DNA of 56,473 nucleotides from Bacteroidaceae bacterium (GCA_017509605.1 JAFWPH010000048.1:1-56473); one strand, 5' to 3'; counted from the first letter of the stretch, positions 1-9,270 are shown. Notes: generated by a model from the letters alone, not told the origin. Program-made: numbers and translations.

Positions 1-100
1 CTGCGGGGCTCCACCTCTTCCCATCCCGAACAGAGAAGTTAAGCCCGCACGCGCCGATGGTACTGCGCCGCAAAGTGGGAGAGTAGGTCGCCGCCGTCTT
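1..100 (+). rRNA. rrf: 5S ribosomal RNA, 3' part
   Basis: The first 100 bases carry the conserved 5S core (CCCGAACAGAGAAGTTAAG) and a 3' half typical of Bacteroidetes 5S rRNA, ending near CGCCGCC at 90-97. The 5' end lies outside the window, so this is the last gene of an rRNA operon entering from the left. A strong terminator follows within 10 bases. Confidence 0.93.
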
Positions 101-107
101 AGAGAGG

Positions 108-146
108 GTCTCCTCGCTGGTTTTCCAGCGGGGAGATTCCTTTTTT
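108..146 (+). terminator. rRNA operon terminator
   Basis: A 12-bp perfect stem (TCTCCTCGCTGG at 109-120, CCAGCGGGGAGA at 125-136, allowing one G-T pair) with a TTTT loop is followed by a T-rich run. It sits directly behind the 5S rRNA and is a classic intrinsic terminator. Confidence 0.9.
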
Positions 147-150
147 GTGC

Positions 151-210
151 CTATAGTGCCTATATGCCTATAGTGTCTATAGTATCTATAGTGTCTATAG
201 TATCTATTTG
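151..210. repeat. 9-bp tandem repeat (CTATAGTRT)n
   Basis: About seven consecutive copies of a 9-base unit, CTATAGTGT alternating with CTATAGTAT, fill the space after the rRNA terminator. The second unit is one base short and the last is truncated to CTATTTG. The array is AT-rich and partly self-complementary (CTATAG). No gene lies in it. Confidence 0.85.
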
Positions 211-355
211 TCAATGGTCAAAAATGCGATTAAGCGAGTGCAGAGCCGAACTTGTTCGAGTTCTGCCGAGCGTGAGCATTTTAGGCGAAGCCAATGGCCT
301 AACACAATAATTCTGCCCGAACATCGTTTTTAATACCAGAGAATATGTAATCAGC
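211..355. other. Intergenic region with imperfect palindrome
   Basis: Bases 240-267 can fold as an imperfect hairpin (GCAGA...GAACT pairing with AGTTCTGC around a TGTTCG loop). Similar GCGAGTGCAGAGC-type blocks are, from memory, common between genes in Bacteroidales, so this may be a dispersed repeat. No convincing promoter was seen for the kinase gene that follows. Confidence 0.4.
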
Positions 356-1684
356 ATGCAATGGGTCGATAGAATACGCCACATCAAGGTGGCTTTGATC
401 GTGATAGCTATACTCATAGCTATTGCCAGCCTGCTCACTTCCAATATGCTAACACGCGACCTCCAGAAAGAGGAAACCAATAAAATGGAAGTCTGGGCCG
501 AAGCCATGCGCTCGCTCAACCTCTCTGATGAAACCACCGACCTCAACCTCGTACTGAAAGTCATCAACGGAAACAATACCATACCCGTGGTTGTACTCGA
601 CAATCATGGAGGAGTGGTGGCCTACCGTAATCTCAATACTCACTTCAGCACACCCGATTCTATGGAAATCATCCGTAAGATGGGTGAAAGGATGAAAATG
701 GATGGTCATGTCATCAATATCTTCCTGGAAATGCCTGAACAAACCGAAGAGATAGACATCATCACTTCCGATTCTCTCGTGAGAAATACAGAAACGATCG
801 AGGACAACAAGACTGAGACCATCAGTATCTCTAATTATGGAAACAACAATTTAGTGGCAGGTGGCGATACCAACCGTTTTACCATGACTCCGCAAACCTA
901 CGACCCCGATGCAGACTATATAGAGATATGCTACGACAACTCGCTCATGCTCACACGACTCGCTTATTACCCTTACATACAGTTGAGTGTCGTGATCATT
1001 TTCGTCCTCATTGCCATCTTCTCTCTATTCACGTCCATGAAGGCCGAGCAAAACAAGGTTTGGGTGGGGTTATCAAAGGAAACCGCACACCAACTCGGAA
1101 CACCAATCTCATCACTGATGGCATGGACCGAAGTGCTGAAGGAGAACTATCCCGACGATGTGCTCTTGCCTGAGATGGAGAAAGACGTGAAACGACTCGA
1201 AAGAATCGCAGAACGATTCTCCAAGATCGGATCTTTGCCCGAACCTAAACCTGAGGACATCTGCCAAATCATGAACAGGGTGGTGGAGTATATGGATAAA
1301 AGAACATCCAACAAGGTGGTCATCAACACGCATTTCCCAAAAGACAAGGTCGTGGTCAACATCATGGCTTCACTTTTTGAATGGGTCATGGAAAACCTGT
1401 GCAAGAACGCTGTTGATGCAATGGACGGACACGGACAAATCGACATCTACCTCGAAGAAAATGAGAAAACAGTGATGATCGACGTCAAGGATACAGGAAA
1501 AGGCATATCAAAGTCGCATTTCAGTTCTGTGTTCACACCTGGCTTCACAACCAAGAAAAGAGGCTGGGGTCTTGGACTGTCACTCGCCAAACGTATCGTA
1601 GAGCAATACCATAAAGGACGAATATTTGTCAAGTCTTCGGAATTAGGGAAAGGAACAACTTTTAGGATAGAACTCAAGAAATAA
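356..1684 (+). CDS. Membrane sensor histidine kinase
   Basis: A 442-residue protein with two membrane segments (about residues 10-30 and 209-227) that enclose a periplasmic sensor region of about 180 residues with no recognised fold. The cytoplasmic part has an H-box with His245 (KETAHQLGTP), an N-box (ENLCKNAVDAM, about 347-357), a G1 box (DTGKGI, about 379-384) and a G2 box (GWGLGLSLA, about 403-411), so the ATP-binding and phosphoacceptor residues look intact. No HAMP domain is obvious. There is no response regulator next to it, so it is an orphan kinase and its partner and signal cannot be told from the sequence. The ATG at 356 is the only sensible start ahead of the first membrane helix. 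Confidence 0.9.
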   Translation: MQWVDRIRHIKVALIVIAILIAIASLLTSNMLTRDLQKEETNKMEVWAEAMRSLNLSDETTDLNLVLKVINGNNTIPVVVLDNHGGVVAYRNLNTHFSTPDSMEIIRKMGERMKMDGHVINIFLEMPEQTEEIDIITSDSLVRNTETIEDNKTETISISNYGNNNLVAGGDTNRFTMTPQTYDPDADYIEICYDNSLMLTRLAYYPYIQLSVVIIFVLIAIFSLFTSMKAEQNKVWVGLSKETAHQLGTPISSLMAWTEVLKENYPDDVLLPEMEKDVKRLERIAERFSKIGSLPEPKPEDICQIMNRVVEYMDKRTSNKVVINTHFPKDKVVVNIMASLFEWVMENLCKNAVDAMDGHGQIDIYLEENEKTVMIDVKDTGKGISKSHFSSVFTPGFTTKKRGWGLGLSLAKRIVEQYHKGRIFVKSSELGKGTTFRIELKK

Positions 1685-1759
1685 GGGGTGAGGGATTGTT
1701 CTGTAACAAACCCCTTGACTTCATGATCATGAATATAAAAACAATTTTTACACGTAATA

Positions 1760-1791
1760 TTTGCTTATTTCGATAAAACGTGGTAATTTTG
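1760..1791 (+). promoter_or_regulatory. Promoter upstream of DUF177-rpmF-fabH
   Basis: TTTG at 1760-1763 and TAATTTTG at 1784-1791 are separated by 20 bp, matching the Bacteroidetes primary-sigma consensus. Transcripts would carry a leader of about 120 bases before the ATG at 1916. A second TAnnTTTG box (TAACTTTG, 1900-1907) lies only 8 bases before that ATG. Confidence 0.7.
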
Positions 1792-1915
1792 CAGTCGCAA
1801 AGTGCGTGTCTGTGGCTCATGATGCAAAAAATGACCTGTAATTAAGGAAAATAACAGCAATTAATAGCTGAGTGTGCACGAAATGAGCGAATTATTTCGT
1901 AACTTTGCATTTTGA

Positions 1916-2401
1916 ATGGACTGGAAGAATGCATACATCATCGATTTGAAAAGTTCTGGTGTGAACGGAAAGGTTTTCCAATTGCATGAGGACGATGAAT
2001 TCTTTGAGTATCTGCAAACCGACATTGAGCACGGAGAACTCGACACCACTATTCAAGTGGATGGCACAGGAAGGGTCTTCAACCTCACCATTCATTCAGA
2101 GGGAACGGTTCACGTCCCTTGCGACAGATGTCTGGCCGATATGGAATTGCGGATCGATACGACCGACGAACTTGTCGTGAAATTCGGAACCGAATATATG
2201 GACGAGGGCGACTATGTGGTGGTTCCTGAAGAAGAAGGAACAATCGACATGGCGCCGCTGATCTATGAGTTTGTGGCCCTCAGCATGCCGATAAAGCGGG
2301 TACACCAACCTGGTGGGTGCGACCCTGCAATGATGGAGATTCTCAATCAACATCTGGCTGACCGAAGCAACCTTGAGGATGTCAACGAGGACACAGACTG
2401 A
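1916..2401 (+). CDS. yceD: DUF177/YceD family protein
   Basis: 161 residues with the family's central cysteine pair (CDRCLADM) and an acidic C-terminus. DUF177 proteins are linked to large-subunit ribosome biogenesis and 23S rRNA accumulation, and are usually encoded directly before rpmF, as here (44-base gap). The ATG at 1916 is the only methionine near the N-terminus; the next is well inside the domain. A TAACTTTG box at 1900-1907 suggests that at least some transcripts begin only a few bases before the start codon. It is co-directional with rpmF and fabH, probably in one operon. Family assignment is firm; the biochemical role is from family knowledge. Confidence 0.88.
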   Translation: MDWKNAYIIDLKSSGVNGKVFQLHEDDEFFEYLQTDIEHGELDTTIQVDGTGRVFNLTIHSEGTVHVPCDRCLADMELRIDTTDELVVKFGTEYMDEGDYVVVPEEEGTIDMAPLIYEFVALSMPIKRVHQPGGCDPAMMEILNQHLADRSNLEDVNEDTD

Positions 2402-2445
2402 TGAGAATGAACAAAAAAATGAACAAATAAAAAAATAACAGAAAA

Positions 2446-2634
2446 ATGGCACATCCTAAAAGAAGACAGTCAAAGACAAGCACTCGTAAGAGAAGAACTC
2501 ACGACAAGGCAGTGGTTCCAACACTCGCCAAATGCCCTAACTGTGGAGAATATTACGTTTACCACACTGTATGCCCATCTTGCGGATACTACAGAGGTAA
2601 GGTCGCTATCGAGAAAGAGGAAGAAGCTATCTAA
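2446..2634 (+). CDS. rpmF: 50S ribosomal protein L32
   Basis: A 62-residue basic protein beginning MAHPKRRQSK, the usual L32 N-terminus. It has a four-cysteine zinc ribbon (CPNC then CPSC) in its middle, so it is the zinc-binding form of L32. L32 belongs to the large ribosomal subunit near the peptidyl-transferase centre. It sits between the DUF177 gene and fabH, a very common bacterial arrangement (plsX, often found here, is absent). Confidence 0.97.
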   Translation: MAHPKRRQSKTSTRKRRTHDKAVVPTLAKCPNCGEYYVYHTVCPSCGYYRGKVAIEKEEEAI

Positions 2635-2651
2635 TGACTGAGAAAATGTGC

Positions 2652-2709
2652 CCAAAGGGGTTGTTGTGATTTATAGCAAACTCTTTGGACATATTTTTTA
2701 ATTTGCTAT
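2652..2709 (+). promoter_or_regulatory. Interleaved inverted repeats between rpmF and fabH
   Basis: Two inverted repeats interleave: CCAAAG (2652-2657) with CTTTGG (2683-2688), and ATAGCAAA (2673-2680) with TTTGCTAT (2702-2709). Their order is that of an H-type pseudoknot, or of two mutually exclusive hairpins, ending 12 bases before the fabH start. A T-run lies inside the second loop. Its function is unknown; it could tune fabH expression relative to rpmF. Confidence 0.45.
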
Positions 2710-2720
2710 TGTGAGAAACT

Positions 2721-3734
2721 ATGGGAAAGATTAATGCTGTGATTACTGGCATTGGTGGATTCGTGCCAAGTTATATACTTGACAACGAGGAAATGTCCCG
2801 CATCGTCGATACCACCGATGAATGGATCATGAAACGTATCGGAGTGAAAACACGTCATATCCTCAAACCAGAAGAGGGTAACGGCACTTCATTCATGATG
2901 ACCAAGGCTGTCGAGGAATTGTTGCAGAAGACTCAAATCGACCCGCAAACCATCGAGGCTATGGTGTGCGCTACCACAACACCCGACTATCATTTCCCTT
3001 CAACGGCTTCTCTTGTCATCGGAAACCTCGGACTGCAGAACTGCTATGGATTCGATATGGAGGCTGCTTGTGCCGGATTCCTATATGCCATGGAGGTCGG
3101 TGCAGGACTTATTGCCACAGGAAGAGTGAAGAGAATCGTTGTTTGTGGAGGAGACTTCATGTCGTCCATGACCAACTATGAGGACCGAACCACTTGCCCC
3201 ATCTTCGGAGACGGAGCTGCTTGTGTGCTCATGGAGGCCACAGAGGAGGACTATGGACTCATCGACACCTATTTCCGTACTGACAGCCATTACGACCCAC
3301 TGCACATGGCTGCAGGAGGATCGGCTTGTCCACCATCACACGAGACCGTTGACAAGAGGATGCACTTCGTCTATCAAGAGGGAAAAGAGGTGTTCAAACA
3401 TGCTGTCACCAACATGTCTGACGCAGTTGAGATCATCGCTAAGCGCAACAACCTCACCAACGACGATATCGCATGGCTCGTACCTCACCAGGCTAACATC
3501 CGTATCGAGACGGCCGTGGCTAAACGCATCAACCTGCCCGAAAGCAAGGTGATGATCAATATCGACCATTTCGCCAATACCAGCGGTGGTACACTGCCGC
3601 TTTGTCTTTGGGAGTATGAGCCACAGCTCAAGAAGGGCGACAACATCATCTTCACCGCTTTCGGAGGAGGATTCACCTGGGGTGCCTCTTACATGAAGTG
3701 GGGATATGATGGCGATAAATTCAGCAAGAAATAA
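2721..3734 (+). CDS. fabH: Beta-ketoacyl-ACP synthase III
   Basis: 337 residues, normal for FabH, which condenses an acyl-CoA with malonyl-ACP to start fatty-acid synthesis. The catalytic triad is complete: Cys117 in DMEAACAGF, His256 in VPHQANIRI and Asn286 in HFANTSGG. The N-terminus (MGKINAVITGIGGFVP) is typical. It lies in the DUF177-rpmF-fabH order, linking ribosome and lipid synthesis. The preceding 86-base gap holds interleaved inverted repeats that could affect expression. Substrate preference (straight or branched chain) cannot be read from the sequence. Confidence 0.96.
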   Translation: MGKINAVITGIGGFVPSYILDNEEMSRIVDTTDEWIMKRIGVKTRHILKPEEGNGTSFMMTKAVEELLQKTQIDPQTIEAMVCATTTPDYHFPSTASLVIGNLGLQNCYGFDMEAACAGFLYAMEVGAGLIATGRVKRIVVCGGDFMSSMTNYEDRTTCPIFGDGAACVLMEATEEDYGLIDTYFRTDSHYDPLHMAAGGSACPPSHETVDKRMHFVYQEGKEVFKHAVTNMSDAVEIIAKRNNLTNDDIAWLVPHQANIRIETAVAKRINLPESKVMINIDHFANTSGGTLPLCLWEYEPQLKKGDNIIFTAFGGGFTWGASYMKWGYDGDKFSKK

Positions 3735-3797
3735 CAACAAATAACAGAAAATCAAGACGGACATACCATCAACATGTTTTTCTGGAACACAACCTAT

Positions 3798-3829
3798 AGA
3801 AGCGCATCGTTGAACACCGGTGCGCTTCT
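3798..3829 (+). terminator. Hairpin between fabH and era
   Basis: A perfect 9-bp inverted repeat, AGAAGCGCA (3798-3806) and TGCGCTTCT (3821-3829), with a 14-base loop. Only a short T-rich tail follows, so it may be a weak terminator or an RNA-processing hairpin. It also argues against the TTG at 3830 as the start of era. Confidence 0.5.
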
Positions 3830-3850
3830 TTGGCTAAAGACCGTTTGATT

Positions 3851-4744
3851 ATGGATAACAAAAAGTTCAAATCGGGGTTCGTGAATATCGTCGGTAACCC
3901 CAATGTGGGAAAATCCACACTCATGAACCTGCTTGTCGGAGAGAGGATATCTATCGCCACGTTCAAGGCTCAAACCACCAGACACCGCATCATGGGCATC
4001 ATTAACGACGAGGACTCGCAAATCGTCTTCTCCGACACTCCGGGAGTGCTCAAACCCAACTACAAACTCCAGAAGTCTATGCTCAACTTCTCTGAGAGCG
4101 CACTCGCTGATGCCGATGTACTCCTCTATGTCACCGACCCCATCGAGAAAAACGACAAGAACAACGACTTCCTCGAGAAGGTCAACCAAATGGATGTGCC
4201 TGTTCTCGTCCTCATCAACAAAATCGACCTCACAGACCAGGATAAACTCACCGAACTGGTCGAACAGTGGCATACCATGCTACCAAAGGCCGAAATCGTG
4301 CCCATCTCGGCCCTGCATAAGTTCAATGTCGATGCGGTGCTCAAACGTATCAAGGAACTCTTGCCTGAAGCTCCACCTTACTTTGACCAGGACCAGCTGA
4401 CCGACAAACCCGCAAGGTTCTTCGTCAGCGAAATCATGAGGGAGAAAATTCTCCTCTACTACGACAAGGAGATACCTTACTCCGTCGAAGTGGCCGTTGA
4501 AAGCTTCAAGGAGGATGAGCACCATATACATATCAATACAGTCATCTATGTCGAAAGAGAGTCCCAGAAAGGCATCATCATCGGCAAAAAAGGTGTCGCC
4601 CTCAAAAAGGTGGCGACCGAAGCCAGAAAATCGCTCGAGAAATTCTTCGGCAAGCCCGTCTTTCTCGAGACCTTCGTCAAGGTGGACCCCGATTGGCGCA
4701 ATTCCGACAAATCCCTGACCAACTTCGGCTACATACAGGACTGA
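3851..4744 (+). CDS. era: GTPase Era
   Basis: 297 residues from the chosen ATG. The GTPase domain has G1 GNPNVGKST, G3 DTPG, G4 NKID and a G5 SAL motif; the C-terminal KH domain carries the GKKGVALKK loop that binds the 3' end of 16S rRNA. Era is needed for small-subunit maturation. The reading frame stays open upstream to a TTG at 3830, but that codon abuts a hairpin and the ATG at 3851 gives the normal family N-terminus, so 3851 was preferred. It is followed 92 bases later by der, another ribosome-assembly GTPase. Confidence 0.95.
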   Translation: MDNKKFKSGFVNIVGNPNVGKSTLMNLLVGERISIATFKAQTTRHRIMGIINDEDSQIVFSDTPGVLKPNYKLQKSMLNFSESALADADVLLYVTDPIEKNDKNNDFLEKVNQMDVPVLVLINKIDLTDQDKLTELVEQWHTMLPKAEIVPISALHKFNVDAVLKRIKELLPEAPPYFDQDQLTDKPARFFVSEIMREKILLYYDKEIPYSVEVAVESFKEDEHHIHINTVIYVERESQKGIIIGKKGVALKKVATEARKSLEKFFGKPVFLETFVKVDPDWRNSDKSLTNFGYIQD

Positions 4745-4836
4745 TCTCCCTGAAAGCATAGGCCGGGGAATAGTACTGGGGAAGAATATATATCATTATC
4801 AATCAGGCTGTGAAGCCTCAAATAAACGAACAGACA

Positions 4837-6150
4837 ATGGGAAACTTATTAGCTATAGTGGGACGCCCCAATGTGGGCAAATCCACCCTTTTCAACCGAC
4901 TGACAAGCACACGACATGCCATCGTCAGCGACACTGCTGGAACCACTCGCGACCGACAGTACGGGAAGTGCGAGTGGGGTAGGAGGGTCTTCTCTGTGGT
5001 CGATACTGGCGGATGGGTGGTCAACTCCGACGATGTCTTCGAGGAGGAGATACGCAAACAGGTACTCATCGCCATCGAGGAGTGCGACGTCATATTGTTC
5101 ATGGTAGATGTGAAGAACGGAGTCACCGACCTCGATGAACAGGTAGCCGAGATTCTCCGTCAGTCGAAAAGACCGGTTATCCTCTGCTGCAACAAGACCG
5201 ACACCAATGACATGCAGTACTACAGCGCCGAGTTCTATTCACTCGGACTGGGAGACCCCATGTGCATCTCGGCTCTCTCGGGAAGCGGTACGGGCGAACT
5301 GCTCGACGCCATAGTGGCTGCCTTTGGCGACAAACCCGACGGACCACTGGAGGAGGATATACCTCGCATCGCCGTCGTCGGACGTCCCAATGCTGGTAAG
5401 TCGTCCATCATCAACGCCTTCCTCGCCGACGACCGAAATGTGGTGACCGACATCGCAGGGACAACTCGCGACTCCATCTATACCAAGTTCGACAAGTTCG
5501 GATTCAAGTTCTACCTCGTCGATACCGCCGGAATCAGAAAGAAAAACAAGGTCAATGAGGACCTCGAGTTCTATTCCGTGATGAGAGCCATCAGAGCCAT
5601 AGAGAATGCTGATGTGTGCGTGCTGATGATCGACGGCACAAGAGGTATCGAAGGACAGGACATCAACATCTTCCAACTCATTCAGAAGAACCAGAAAGGA
5701 CTCGTCGTCGTCGTCAACAAATGGGACCTCGTGGAGGACAAAAGCAACAAGGCCATACGCTTCTTCGAGGATACCATACGCCAGCGACTCGCACCGTTCA
5801 GCGATGTCGAGATCGTCTTCGCATCGGCACTTACCAAACAACGTATCTTCAAGGTGCTGGAGGCGGCCCAAAGGGCATACAACAACCGCACGACGCGTAT
5901 CTCAACGAACAAACTCAATGAGGTGATGCTGCCCATCATCGAGGCTACACCACCACCATCTCTCAAGGGAAAGTACATCAAGATCAAGTACTGCATGCAA
6001 CTGCCTTCCACATACGTGCCGTCGTTTGTCTTCTACGCCAACTTGCCACAGTATGTGAAAGATCCTTACAAACGATTCCTTGAGAACAAGATTAGGGAGA
6101 ACTGGAACTTTACCGGTACACCCATCAATATCTACATACGTCAGAAATAA
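4837..6150 (+). CDS. der: Ribosome-associated GTPase Der (EngA)
   Basis: 437 residues with the double G-domain that defines this family: the first has [14 protein letters not shown] and NKTD, the second [14 protein letters not shown] and NKWD, followed by a C-terminal KH-like domain (about the last 90 residues). Der acts in 50S subunit assembly. A GTG nine codons upstream (4810) is possible, but the ATG at 4837 gives [12 protein letters not shown], the expected start just before the first P-loop. Only 6 bases separate it from the lipoprotein gene that follows. Confidence 0.95.
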   Translation: MGNLLAIVGRPNVGKSTLFNRLTSTRHAIVSDTAGTTRDRQYGKCEWGRRVFSVVDTGGWVVNSDDVFEEEIRKQVLIAIEECDVILFMVDVKNGVTDLDEQVAEILRQSKRPVILCCNKTDTNDMQYYSAEFYSLGLGDPMCISALSGSGTGELLDAIVAAFGDKPDGPLEEDIPRIAVVGRPNAGKSSIINAFLADDRNVVTDIAGTTRDSIYTKFDKFGFKFYLVDTAGIRKKNKVNEDLEFYSVMRAIRAIENADVCVLMIDGTRGIEGQDINIFQLIQKNQKGLVVVVNKWDLVEDKSNKAIRFFEDTIRQRLAPFSDVEIVFASALTKQRIFKVLEAAQRAYNNRTTRISTNKLNEVMLPIIEATPPPSLKGKYIKIKYCMQLPSTYVPSFVFYANLPQYVKDPYKRFLENKIRENWNFTGTPINIYIRQK

Positions 6151-6156
6151 CCGACC

Positions 6157-6564
6157 ATGACGCGACAATGGATGAAATGGCTTTCGGTAGCTGCCTTAGG
6201 ACTGGTCGTGATGACAGCCTGCGAAGACAAAGACCCTAAGGTGGCTTCGGGAAAAGCCCTTATCAAGGCAATGGGGTATCTGCAGAAAGGCGACACGGAA
6301 AAGTATTACAACTGTCTTGATTTCGGACAGGAACTCGACTCACTCACTCAGGCACAGGTCGCCAAGATGTGGCTCATGCACCAGCAAATCAACCAGAGGG
6401 TCAAAGGACAGGCCCTCGCCACCGATGTGGTGAAGGTCGATGTGCTTGCTGACACCCTTGCTGTTGTCTATTACAAAATCAAATATGAATCCGGAAACGA
6501 GGAGGTCAGTTCCAACAAGATGGTGCTCCGTGACGGACAGTGGAAAATCAGAGTGAGGAACTGA
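6157..6564 (+). CDS. DUF4878-like lipoprotein
   Basis: A 135-residue protein with a lipoprotein signal peptide (lipobox VMTAC, Cys22) and one small domain of about 110 residues with the pattern of DUF4878/NTF2-like lipoproteins of Bacteroidales, ending in a strand pair around MVLRDGQWKIRV. Its function is unknown. It follows der by 6 bases, so it is probably cotranscribed. It ends 12 bases from the convergent mlaF gene, with no obvious terminator between them. Confidence 0.75.
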   Translation: MTRQWMKWLSVAALGLVVMTACEDKDPKVASGKALIKAMGYLQKGDTEKYYNCLDFGQELDSLTQAQVAKMWLMHQQINQRVKGQALATDVVKVDVLADTLAVVYYKIKYESGNEEVSSNKMVLRDGQWKIRVRN

Positions 6565-6575
6565 CAGACTCTTTA

Positions 6576-7352
6576 TTATTGGCGTTTGCTCGCTTCTTCA
6601 TCCTCGGCTTCTTTGTATTTGCGGAGGATGTCGGAAGCGAAGATGAAGTCGTTCAGACGCTTGTTGTCGCTTCTCATGATATCTGCGCTTGTTCCCTGCC
6701 ACTCTGCTTTGCCCTCACAGATGAAGATAATCTTGTCACCAATGCCCATCACGGAGTTCATGTCATGGGTGTTCACAATCGTCGTGATGTTCAGCTCGGT
6801 TGTGATGCCGTGAATCAATTCGTCAATCACAATCGAGGTCTTGGGATCGAGACCTGAGTTGGGCTCGTCGCAGAACAGGTACTTGGGGTTCAAGGCGATG
6901 GCGCGCGCAATGGCGGCGCGCTTCTGCATACCGCCGCTGATCTCGGAAGGCAACTTGTACTCGGCGCCTGTCAGGTTCACACGCCCGATGCACTCCTTGG
7001 CCCGCTTCTCACGCTCTATGGCGGTGGCGTTGGAGAACATGTTCAAGGGGAACATCACATTCTCGAGCACGGTCATCGAGTCGAACAGAGCGGCGCTCTG
7101 GAACAACATCCCCATCTCCCTTCGAAGCAGGATCTTATCTCGCTTGCGCAAAGCGCAGAAATCCACGTGGTCGTAGAAGATCTTACCGCTCGTGGGGTCT
7201 AACAAACCCACGATGTTGTTGAGCAGCACCGTCTTTCCACTGCCGCTCTGACCGATAATCAAGTTGGTCTTGCCGTTCTCGAAGACTGCGTTGATGTCAT
7301 GCAACACTTCCTTGTCTTCGAACGATTTATAGAGATGACTGACTTCTATCAT
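6576..7352 (-). CDS. mlaF: ABC transporter ATP-binding protein MlaF-like
   Basis: 258 residues with Walker A (GQSGSGKT), ABC signature (SGGMQKRAAIARA) and Walker B (YLFCDEPNSGLD). The GM-rich signature and the adjoining MlaE-type permease identify it as the ATPase of an Mla/Mce-type phospholipid transporter that maintains outer-membrane lipid asymmetry. Its start overlaps the end of mlaE by 4 bases (7349-7352), so translation is coupled. No MlaD/MCE gene lies in this window next to the pair, so the substrate-binding subunit must be encoded elsewhere. The C-terminus is a short charged tail. Confidence 0.92.
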   Translation of the reverse strand: MIEVSHLYKSFEDKEVLHDINAVFENGKTNLIIGQSGSGKTVLLNNIVGLLDPTSGKIFYDHVDFCALRKRDKILLRREMGMLFQSAALFDSMTVLENVMFPLNMFSNATAIEREKRAKECIGRVNLTGAEYKLPSEISGGMQKRAAIARAIALNPKYLFCDEPNSGLDPKTSIVIDELIHGITTELNITTIVNTHDMNSVMGIGDKIIFICEGKAEWQGTSADIMRSDNKRLNDFIFASDILRKYKEAEDEEASKRQ

Positions 7353-8095
7353 GTGAGTATCTGCGTTAGGAAGATGTCGGCGAACAGAATGAGCACACTG
7401 CTCGTCACCACTGCGTCGGTGCTCGACACACCAACCTCTATCGAACCACCATCAACCGTGTAGCCTTTGTAAGCCGACACACTCGAGATGATGAATGCAT
7501 AAACCACAGCCTTGATCATACCGCACCAGAAAAACCAGGGGTTGAACTCGTAGCGGAAACCCTCGGTCAACTCACTGATGGTCGTCGTACCCATAAACGA
7601 GGTACTGTAGGCTCCTATCATACCACTGAAGACACTCAGCGTGACCAAAATGGGCATGATGGTCATCAAGCCCAGGATCTTGGGCAATATCAAGTAGTTG
7701 GCTGAGTTCACACCCATGATGTCCAAGGCATCGATCTGCTGCGTGATGCGCATGGTGCCCAGCTCGGAGGCAATGTTTGAACCTACCTTGCCGGCAAGAA
7801 TCAAACACATGATCGATGAGGAGAACTCCAACAACATGATCTCACGCGTGGTGTAACCTGTCACCATGCGTGGCATCCAGGGACTCTGGATGTTCAACTT
7901 GATCTGAAGGCAGATCACAGCACCGATGAAGAAACTGATGATGAGGACGATTCCAATCGAATTGTAACCCAACTGGAACATCTCTTTCACATATTCCTTG
8001 TAGAACATGCGCCAACGGTCGGGCTGAGTGAACGTACGGCCCATCAACAGCACATAACGGCCTGTCTCTGTCAATGATTTCTTTAGTGTCAGCAT
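7349..8095 (-). CDS. mlaE: MlaE-family ABC transporter permease
   Basis: 248 residues with about five hydrophobic segments and the MlaE/YrbE hallmarks ([20 protein letters not shown] near the N-terminus, then [20 protein letters not shown], the cytoplasmic loop that docks on MlaF). It is the membrane subunit of the phospholipid transporter with mlaF, overlapping it by 4 bases. It is divergent from lptB across a 140-base promoter region, placing two envelope-lipid transport systems head to head. Confidence 0.92.
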   Translation of the reverse strand: MLTLKKSLTETGRYVLLMGRTFTQPDRWRMFYKEYVKEMFQLGYNSIGIVLIISFFIGAVICLQIKLNIQSPWMPRMVTGYTTREIMLLEFSSSIMCLILAGKVGSNIASELGTMRITQQIDALDIMGVNSANYLILPKILGLMTIMPILVTLSVFSGMIGAYSTSFMGTTTISELTEGFRYEFNPWFFWCGMIKAVVYAFIISSVSAYKGYTVDGGSIEVGVSSTDAVVTSSVLILFADIFLTQILT

Positions 8096-8115
8096 CTTGT
8101 GGTTCTAAAACGGTG

Positions 8116-8123
8116 CAAAAGTA
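8116..8123 (-). promoter_or_regulatory. -7 box for mlaEF (minus strand)
   Basis: On the minus strand this reads TACTTTTG, a full match to TAnnTTTG, 21 bases upstream of the mlaE start. No clear TTTG was found at the expected -33 distance. Confidence 0.5.
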
Positions 8124-8198
8124 TGAAATAAAAGTGGATTTTCCCCCTTCCAATGCGTTTTTTTTGACCTTTATCACACTTATTCAACAAACAATTCC

Positions 8199-8206
8199 TA
8201 ATTTTG
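8199..8206 (+). promoter_or_regulatory. -7 box for lptB
   Basis: TAATTTTG, followed by C, lies 30 bases before the ATG at 8236 and supports that start over the open frame extending left to 8074. The -33 element is not clear. Together with the minus-strand box at 8116 it marks a divergent promoter region. Confidence 0.55.
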
Positions 8207-8235
8207 CCTCACAACGAAAAACTATTGAACACAAT

Positions 8236-9111
8236 ATGGACAACAACGGTAATGAACAACTGAAACCACAGCAGGCACCTGTTACAAATGCCGGAGACGA
8301 CGCCAGACCTGAATACTCCGACGACCGAATGACGCTCTACACGCGGCATCTCGTCAAGACTTACGGCAAGCGAACCGTCGTCAACGACGTCTCTTTCCAT
8401 GTGCGACAGGGAGAGATCGTCGGACTTCTCGGACCTAACGGAGCGGGGAAGACCACCTCTTTCTACATGACTACAGGGCTGGTCGTGCCCAATGGGGGAA
8501 AGGTGTTCATCAACGACAAGGAAATCACCGAATATCCTGTATATAAACGAGCCAAATACGGAGTGGGATACCTTGCACAAGAGGCTTCTGTCTTCCGTAC
8601 CATGAGCGTCGAGGACAACATCGCCACTGTGCTCGAAATGACGGGAAAACCACGTGCTTACCAAAAGGAGAAACTGGAGAGCCTTATCGAGGAGTTCAGA
8701 CTGCAGAAGGTGAGGAAGAACAAAGGAAACCAACTCTCTGGTGGCGAGCGACGTAGAACAGAGATTGCACGCTGTCTCGCCATAGATCCTAAGTTCATCA
8801 TGCTCGACGAACCTTTCGCTGGGGTCGATCCTATCGCCGTGGAGGACATCCAGTACATCGTGTGGAAACTCAAGGACCGAAACATCGGCATCCTCATCAC
8901 CGACCACAACGTACAGGAGACCCTCTGCATCACCGACAGGGCCTACCTCCTCTTCGAGGGACGCATCCTCTTCAAGGGAACACCACCAGAACTGGCCGAA
9001 AACAAAATCGTCCGCGACAAGTACCTCGGATCCAACTTCGTCCTTCGACCAAAGGACTTCCAGCTCATCGAGGAGAAGAAACTCCGTGAGTCGGAAGAGG
9101 AGAACGGATAA
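8236..9111 (+). CDS. lptB: LPS export ABC transporter ATPase LptB
   Basis: 291 residues. ABC motifs are complete: Walker A GPNGAGKT, signature [14 protein letters not shown], Walker [14 protein letters not shown], and a switch His in LITDHNV. The sequence matches LptB, the cytoplasmic ATPase that powers LPS transport from the inner membrane. The frame is open back to 8074, but a -7 box at 8199-8206 and the ATG at 8236 define the start. Relative to typical LptB of about 240 residues it has an N-terminal acidic extension of some 35 residues, often present in Bacteroidales. lptF/lptG/lptC are not adjacent, but an OstA/LptA-like gene lies at 25.7 kb. Confidence 0.95.
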   Translation: MDNNGNEQLKPQQAPVTNAGDDARPEYSDDRMTLYTRHLVKTYGKRTVVNDVSFHVRQGEIVGLLGPNGAGKTTSFYMTTGLVVPNGGKVFINDKEITEYPVYKRAKYGVGYLAQEASVFRTMSVEDNIATVLEMTGKPRAYQKEKLESLIEEFRLQKVRKNKGNQLSGGERRRTEIARCLAIDPKFIMLDEPFAGVDPIAVEDIQYIVWKLKDRNIGILITDHNVQETLCITDRAYLLFEGRILFKGTPPELAENKIVRDKYLGSNFVLRPKDFQLIEEKKLRESEEENG

Positions 9112-9270
9112 ACTTCCTCTGCGCTTGCTTAATCGGGTTGTTTGTGCTGAATTTGACCATTCATGGATATTATCAACATAAAGAGATTGTATTTTATCAT
9201 TTATTCCCTATATTTTTTCGTAGAATTCATGTTTGATTAGGAATTATATTGCTGATTTTAATTAATTTGT

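Noticed and set aside
3830..3850. TTG start for era (and GTG 4810 for der, ATG 8074 for lptB)
   Set aside because: Each is an in-frame extension that overlaps a hairpin, lacks family similarity, or lies upstream of a promoter box. The internal ATGs give family-typical N-termini.
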